Of a stretch of DNA of 9,101 nt, positions 6,901-9,101 are shown one piece after another. This stretch comes from Prevotellaceae bacterium (lineage in GTDB: Bacteria; Bacteroidota; Bacteroidia; Bacteroidales; Paludibacteraceae). The DNA is taken from the NCBI GenBank assembly GCA_031270565.1, contig JAISXJ010000137.1, forward strand, positions 1 through 9,101, read 5' to 3'. The translations under genes and the position numbers were made by a program. Each line of letters begins with the position of its first letter. Within the stretch, counting starts at the first letter, position 1. The notes below the pieces were generated by a model. That model saw only the letters and a list, made by a program, of their open reading frames with translations, ran no database searches and was not told the origin of the DNA.

Positions 6901-9101
6901 CAGGGCACCACTACCGCCCTTTACCGCTCCGGATGCACTGCCTGTAACCCATCCGTTGGCGCCTCCATTGGAGCTAAACTGCCATTTGGCATTGTCTGTT
7001 GCATCTTCAAAACCCGTTATGAGCGGTAATGTTGTTGGCGTAGAGAATGTTACCATTTTCCACTCAGTGGTTTTGGCTGCGTCGCAGACACCTCTTACAT
7101 AGCAGTAATAATAGGCATTTGCGCTCACGGACAAGCTGAGGGCACTGGTTGTCAACGCAGTATTACTGTAAAATACGTCAGTTGGCAGTGCATCCAGTTC
7201 AGTAGTTGTGTGCGTTACCGTATCCACAATCACCTGATATGTTCCGGCATCGCTTATCCATGACAGATTGGCGGAAGTTGTCGTTACATTATTCACTGAA
7301 AGATTTTCAATAAAACATTCTACCGCTTCAAAGCGCACATTGTCCACCGCTGCCGGCGGATTACCAACGCTTCCGTAATTATCGTTTTTCCAGAAGAACG
7401 CCAACTGGTAGATGCCTGCCTCTATCATAAAGGTATCCGTATTGGTTTTCCATTCACTCTGCCCTAGCAGTACGTCATTACCGAGATCCTGCCAGCCTGC
7501 AGGTGTAGTGTTAGTACCGGATGACATGCCATACTCGCTACCGGTGGTCAGACTGACCGAGGCGGGAATCAGGAAAAGGCGCAACAAATCATATCTCGCT
7601 TCTCCAATACCTTTCCAGTCGAAACTGATGGAATATTTTCCACCCGGGAGCGATACCTTTCTGGTGGCATACGAATAGGCTGTTTCAGTAGTGGTATAGA
7701 TGTTGGAAACGCCACCGTCGTTAGAGATGTACAGGGCTCTTGAACTGTTGTTGCGTTCGGCGCTGCCCACTGCAAAGCAATTCGCTTTTCCGTTTGAAGT
7801 GATGCGCCACATGGCTGCATCAGCGTCAGTCTCAAAGTCGGAAATAATAGGTAACAATTCGATAGCCTGTTCGGTATAGAAATCTGCCGGACCACGCCAT
7901 GAACTTACGCCATCTGTACGGCAATCAGCCTGCATATAGACTTCGTAATGCGACGAGGACAGCAGTCCTGCCAGCGTATGGCGTGTAGCAGTTAGTCCGG
8001 AGACAAGCGTACCGCCTGTTTCGGGATTAAATCCGTATGGACCGTATTTCAGATTCCACAACGTTTCAACGCCTGCCGAAACAACAGATATTTCTGCCGA
8101 AACATCGGTGATATTGCTTACCGTGATGGAAGCAGGTCTGGGACATGTCGGAATAAGTTCAACAATAACATTGTCAATGTTGAAATAGTAAGCGGTACCT
8201 ATGAGGAAAACCAGATGCCGCCCCGTTCCCGTATAACCGTTTAATGGAACTGTAATCTCTTCCCATGTATTAATCAGAGATGTGGTTACGGTTGTTATGG
8301 AATCAAAGGTATCAAAGTCGGTCGGGTCTGTCAGAGCGCCAATGGTAATCTCGCTTGATGTACCAGTCTTATATCCCATAAAGGATACTTGAGTGGTGTT
8401 GAGCGGCGCTTCCAGTTCCGGCAATACGGCATAACCTATCGTTTTCGCGGCAGACGTGAAATAGAGCGATGCTCCGGACGCGCCGTAATGAGTCGTATGG
8501 CAATAGGGTTTATTGGTTGCCGTGCCGTCCACCGTCCAGCACTCCGGTATTATGCCGACGCCTGTTCCGTATGAGTTGAAATTTTCGACGAAAGGCAATG
8601 CCGCAGGAATTTGACACACTGTGCGGAATTTAACCTGTTGCGCATATCTTTCACCAGAACTGTTATCCGCACAAACAGCACGGAAGTAAACATAATAATC
8701 GGTACGTTCTGCAAGTCCGGTAACAGTGTGGCTGAATACGCCGTCGGTAATGGTAACAACGGTATCCGCTGCAAATGTTGAAATGGTATCCGCATCTTCC
8801 GTTTTGCTGCCTACGTTGACGGTAGAAATTTGAATCTGGAATTTGTTATCGTCCTGCGAGAGCGGCTCCCATACGATGGTTGCACCATCGTGGGTAACAT
8901 TTGCCGTTTTCACCGAGACAGGCGACTGACACGCACGGATGGAATCCAGACGCACGTGGTCAATATTAGCGATATACGTAGCCTGCGCCGCGTCGCCATC
9001 AATCATAAAGGCAATATATTTGCCCGCATCCGTATATGCGTTGAAGCTGACAACATGCGACGCCCAACTGCCCAGCGTAATGGCAGCCATCGGCTCAAAG
9101 G
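4000..9101 (-). CDS. Giant T9SS-secreted surface protein with repeated MAM-like/choice-of-anchor J and fibronectin type III modules, partial (N-terminus outside window)
   Basis: About 1,700 C-terminal residues of a secreted multidomain protein are visible; the frame is open to the right edge and the first ATG inside the window (9090) is internal, preceded in frame by Phe-Glu-Pro and in mid-domain. Numbering from that Met: end of one beta-sandwich module (1-50); FN3 domains beginning near Cys54, Cys316, Cys592, Cys872 and Cys1165; between them modules opening with LPF/LPI-x-DFE near 166, 414, 689 and 970, and a different one (IPFIEDF) near 1261. Modules at 414, 689 and 970 are close repeats with YISNDGG, AYRK, FLVP and QLAFFWKND. 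After Cys1452 come two GCDST repeats (1538-1542 and 1594-1598). Residues 1617-1696 (FNLLPNP start, GVYVVRI, KLIV end) match the T9SS type A sorting domain, so the protein should cross the outer membrane and be anchored or released. Adhesion or glycan/protein binding is likely; an enzyme domain could lie upstream. It ends TGA TAA. Confidence 0.9.
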   Translation of the reverse strand, partial: FEPMAAITLGSWASHVVSFNAYTDAGKYIAFMIDGDAAQATYIANIDHVRLDSIRACQSPVSVKTANVTHDGATIVWEPLSQDDNKFQIQISTVNVGSKTEDADTISTFAADTVVTITDGVFSHTVTGLAERTDYYVYFRAVCADNSSGERYAQQVKFRTVCQIPAALPFVENFNSYGTGVGIIPECWTVDGTATNKPYCHTTHYGASGASLYFTSAAKTIGYAVLPELEAPLNTTQVSFMGYKTGTSSEITIGALTDPTDFDTFDSITTVTTSLINTWEEITVPLNGYTGTGRHLVFLIGTAYYFNIDNVIVELIPTCPRPASITVSNITDVSAEISVVSAGVETLWNLKYGPYGFNPETGGTLVSGLTATRHTLAGLLSSSHYEVYMQADCRTDGVSSWRGPADFYTEQAIELLPIISDFETDADAAMWRITSNGKANCFAVGSAERNNSSRALYISNDGGVSNIYTTTETAYSYATRKVSLPGGKYSISFDWKGIGEARYDLLRLFLIPASVSLTTGSEYGMSSGTNTTPAGWQDLGNDVLLGQSEWKTNTDTFMIEAGIYQLAFFWKNDNYGSVGNPPAAVDNVRFEAVECFIENLSVNNVTTTSANLSWISDAGTYQVIVDTVTHTTTELDALPTDVFYSNTALTTSALSLSVSANAYYYCYVRGVCDAAKTTEWKMVTFSTPTTLPLITGFEDATDNAKWQFSSNGGANGWVTGSASGAVKGGSGALYISNDGGSYDLNASSTSYAYAYRKIMVEKKGLYDIRFDWKAVGEGNYDLARVFLVPASEDLSTGNHFEMTGTRNATPNGWLDLGSGLTNGLFKGQSNWQSYAKAFALSVGEYQLAFFWKNDDGGDKAAPATIDNFRFKEGTCYAPVISMDNMEGTMVDISISSDVTTWQVIMDTVTHTTTELDALPTDVVYSNSAVTSNSLHLTGLSAVKLYHFYVRGVCGAGTYSPWAELVFSLPTALPFRADFEDPADNAQWQIGSNGGLNNWAFGTAAAKSGSGMYISNDGGVSNQYTINGTNSASYTYAYRKFFLDANSSYLLDFSWNGMGESYADIMRVFLVPTSFDLSSGSLHGMTTSGGSEATFPAAPAGWLDLVDPVTRKGKLSYNLTGEWQDFAEREVQVPTSDIYQLAFFWKNDAAAGAQPPAAVDDIFFRKILCATPIDLTASVAEDSVIIDWKAAQGNSWRLVVSSSAIDPETERGNVLDTVVNAHPVVIKGLSPSSTYNYYVQNHCIGDSLWSSEEVFTTPCGVSTIPFIEDFSSTIFPPNCWGSYEAEAASMFENTGKLAPLWLSGWKRATTGFGIARPHAVNNVYGLVNNWLITPTIHIGSSAVLLFDLAVTGYNNGNTVPAKQSDDRFMVIVSADAGNTWNSANATVWDNRGSSFVYDQIPNVAQRITIDLSPYSGQDVNIAFYSESTIIDSDNDLHIGNVEIATLVDVPVTDETCQEYDYAGFDVFSIPGTELTTAGKFSFSEYKNVSPGRYERLNLNLTVNATKEYNIAGTLCDGNSYSENGFNESVAGVYHHNLISSTGCDSTVILTLTEAQNAATSSLIIIAPDELPYHYHDTVIPVGASGSHVLVFHGTTVAGCDSTHTLTVSIGVDIPFTDTQTFNLLPNPVGRGNEVRIEADFSAADRNGLTVEVFNNVGACLLTLEPESYPIRLKGFDGSGVYVVRITTGRHEVYYGKLIVQ
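6338..6386 (-). repeat. 49-bp exact repeat, copy 2
   Basis: This is identical to 7178-7226 and lies exactly 840 bp (280 codons) away, in the FN3 domain of the second repeat unit. The third unit has no similar segment at this place. Confidence 0.85.
7178..7226 (-). repeat. 49-bp exact repeat, copy 1
   Basis: These 49 bp are identical to 6338-6386. They code for the FN3 strand DTVTHTTTELDALPTD in the first repeat unit, while flanking DNA has diverged. Confidence 0.85.

Larger units (their letters stand above)
5599..7860 (-). repeat. Three tandem copies of a ~275-290-residue module + FN3 unit within the surface protein
   Basis: The unit start (Pro of LPI/LPL/LPF) falls at 7851, 7026 and 6183, giving periods of 825 and 843 bp; the next module starts at 5310. 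Each unit has W-x3-SNG, YISNDGG, a Y-A-Y/T-R-K strand, D/S-W-x-G-x-GE, FLxPxS, a GW-x-DL strand and QLAFFWKND, then an FN3 domain with RGVC in the first two copies. Shared DNA words such as the YISNDGG region are still recognisable, so the amplification is fairly recent. Confidence 0.85.

Noticed and set aside
6616..7029. A 137-codon plus-strand reading frame
   Set aside because: It is antisense to the repeated modules of the surface protein, has no known motif and no independent promoter or ribosome binding site.
9088..9090. ATG as the start of the surface protein
   Set aside because: The frame stays open to the window edge and the Met lies in the middle of a beta-sandwich module without a signal peptide, so it is internal.

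Overview
The window looks like a piece of a Bacteroidota chromosome, probably Bacteroidales. Three things point there: a very long modular surface protein ending in a type IX secretion (T9SS) type A sorting domain, TAnnTTTG-type -7 promoter elements in front of two genes, and weak or absent Shine-Dalgarno sites. All four genes lie on the minus strand, so transcription runs from right to left.

Right part (4000-9101): the 3' end of a giant secreted or cell-surface gene. About 1,700 codons are visible and the N-terminus lies beyond the window. The product alternates MAM-like / choice-of-anchor J-type beta-sandwich modules with fibronectin type III domains. Three modules are close repeats of each other, and the protein ends in two GCDST-type repeats and an 80-residue T9SS sorting domain. 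A Rho-independent terminator follows at about 3898-3927.

Middle (3682-3999): a non-coding spacer. It holds the terminator, two blocks of degenerate heptamer repeats, three 9-bp CAGGAT repeats between them, and a promoter for the next gene. That gene (2326-3681) is a membrane-bound PlsC/LPLAT-type acyltransferase, probably for phospholipid synthesis.

Left part (2-2303): a two-gene unit with its own promoter. It encodes two paralogous beta-type (N4-cytosine / N6-adenine) DNA methyltransferases only 9 bp apart; the downstream one runs off the left edge. Their catalytic parts are nearly the same, but the central target-recognition regions are unrelated and much AT-richer, which suggests two different recognition sequences made by domain replacement. 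The upstream enzyme has an Ig-like C-terminal tail joined directly to the methylase core, and may have lost a nuclease-like domain found in relatives. No restriction endonuclease gene is visible, so this could be an orphan methylation pair or part of a restriction-modification locus that continues to the left.

The window shows no RNA gene, transposase, integrase or CRISPR array. The parts most worth a second look are the methylase pair with its possible operator repeats, and the heptamer repeats of the spacer.
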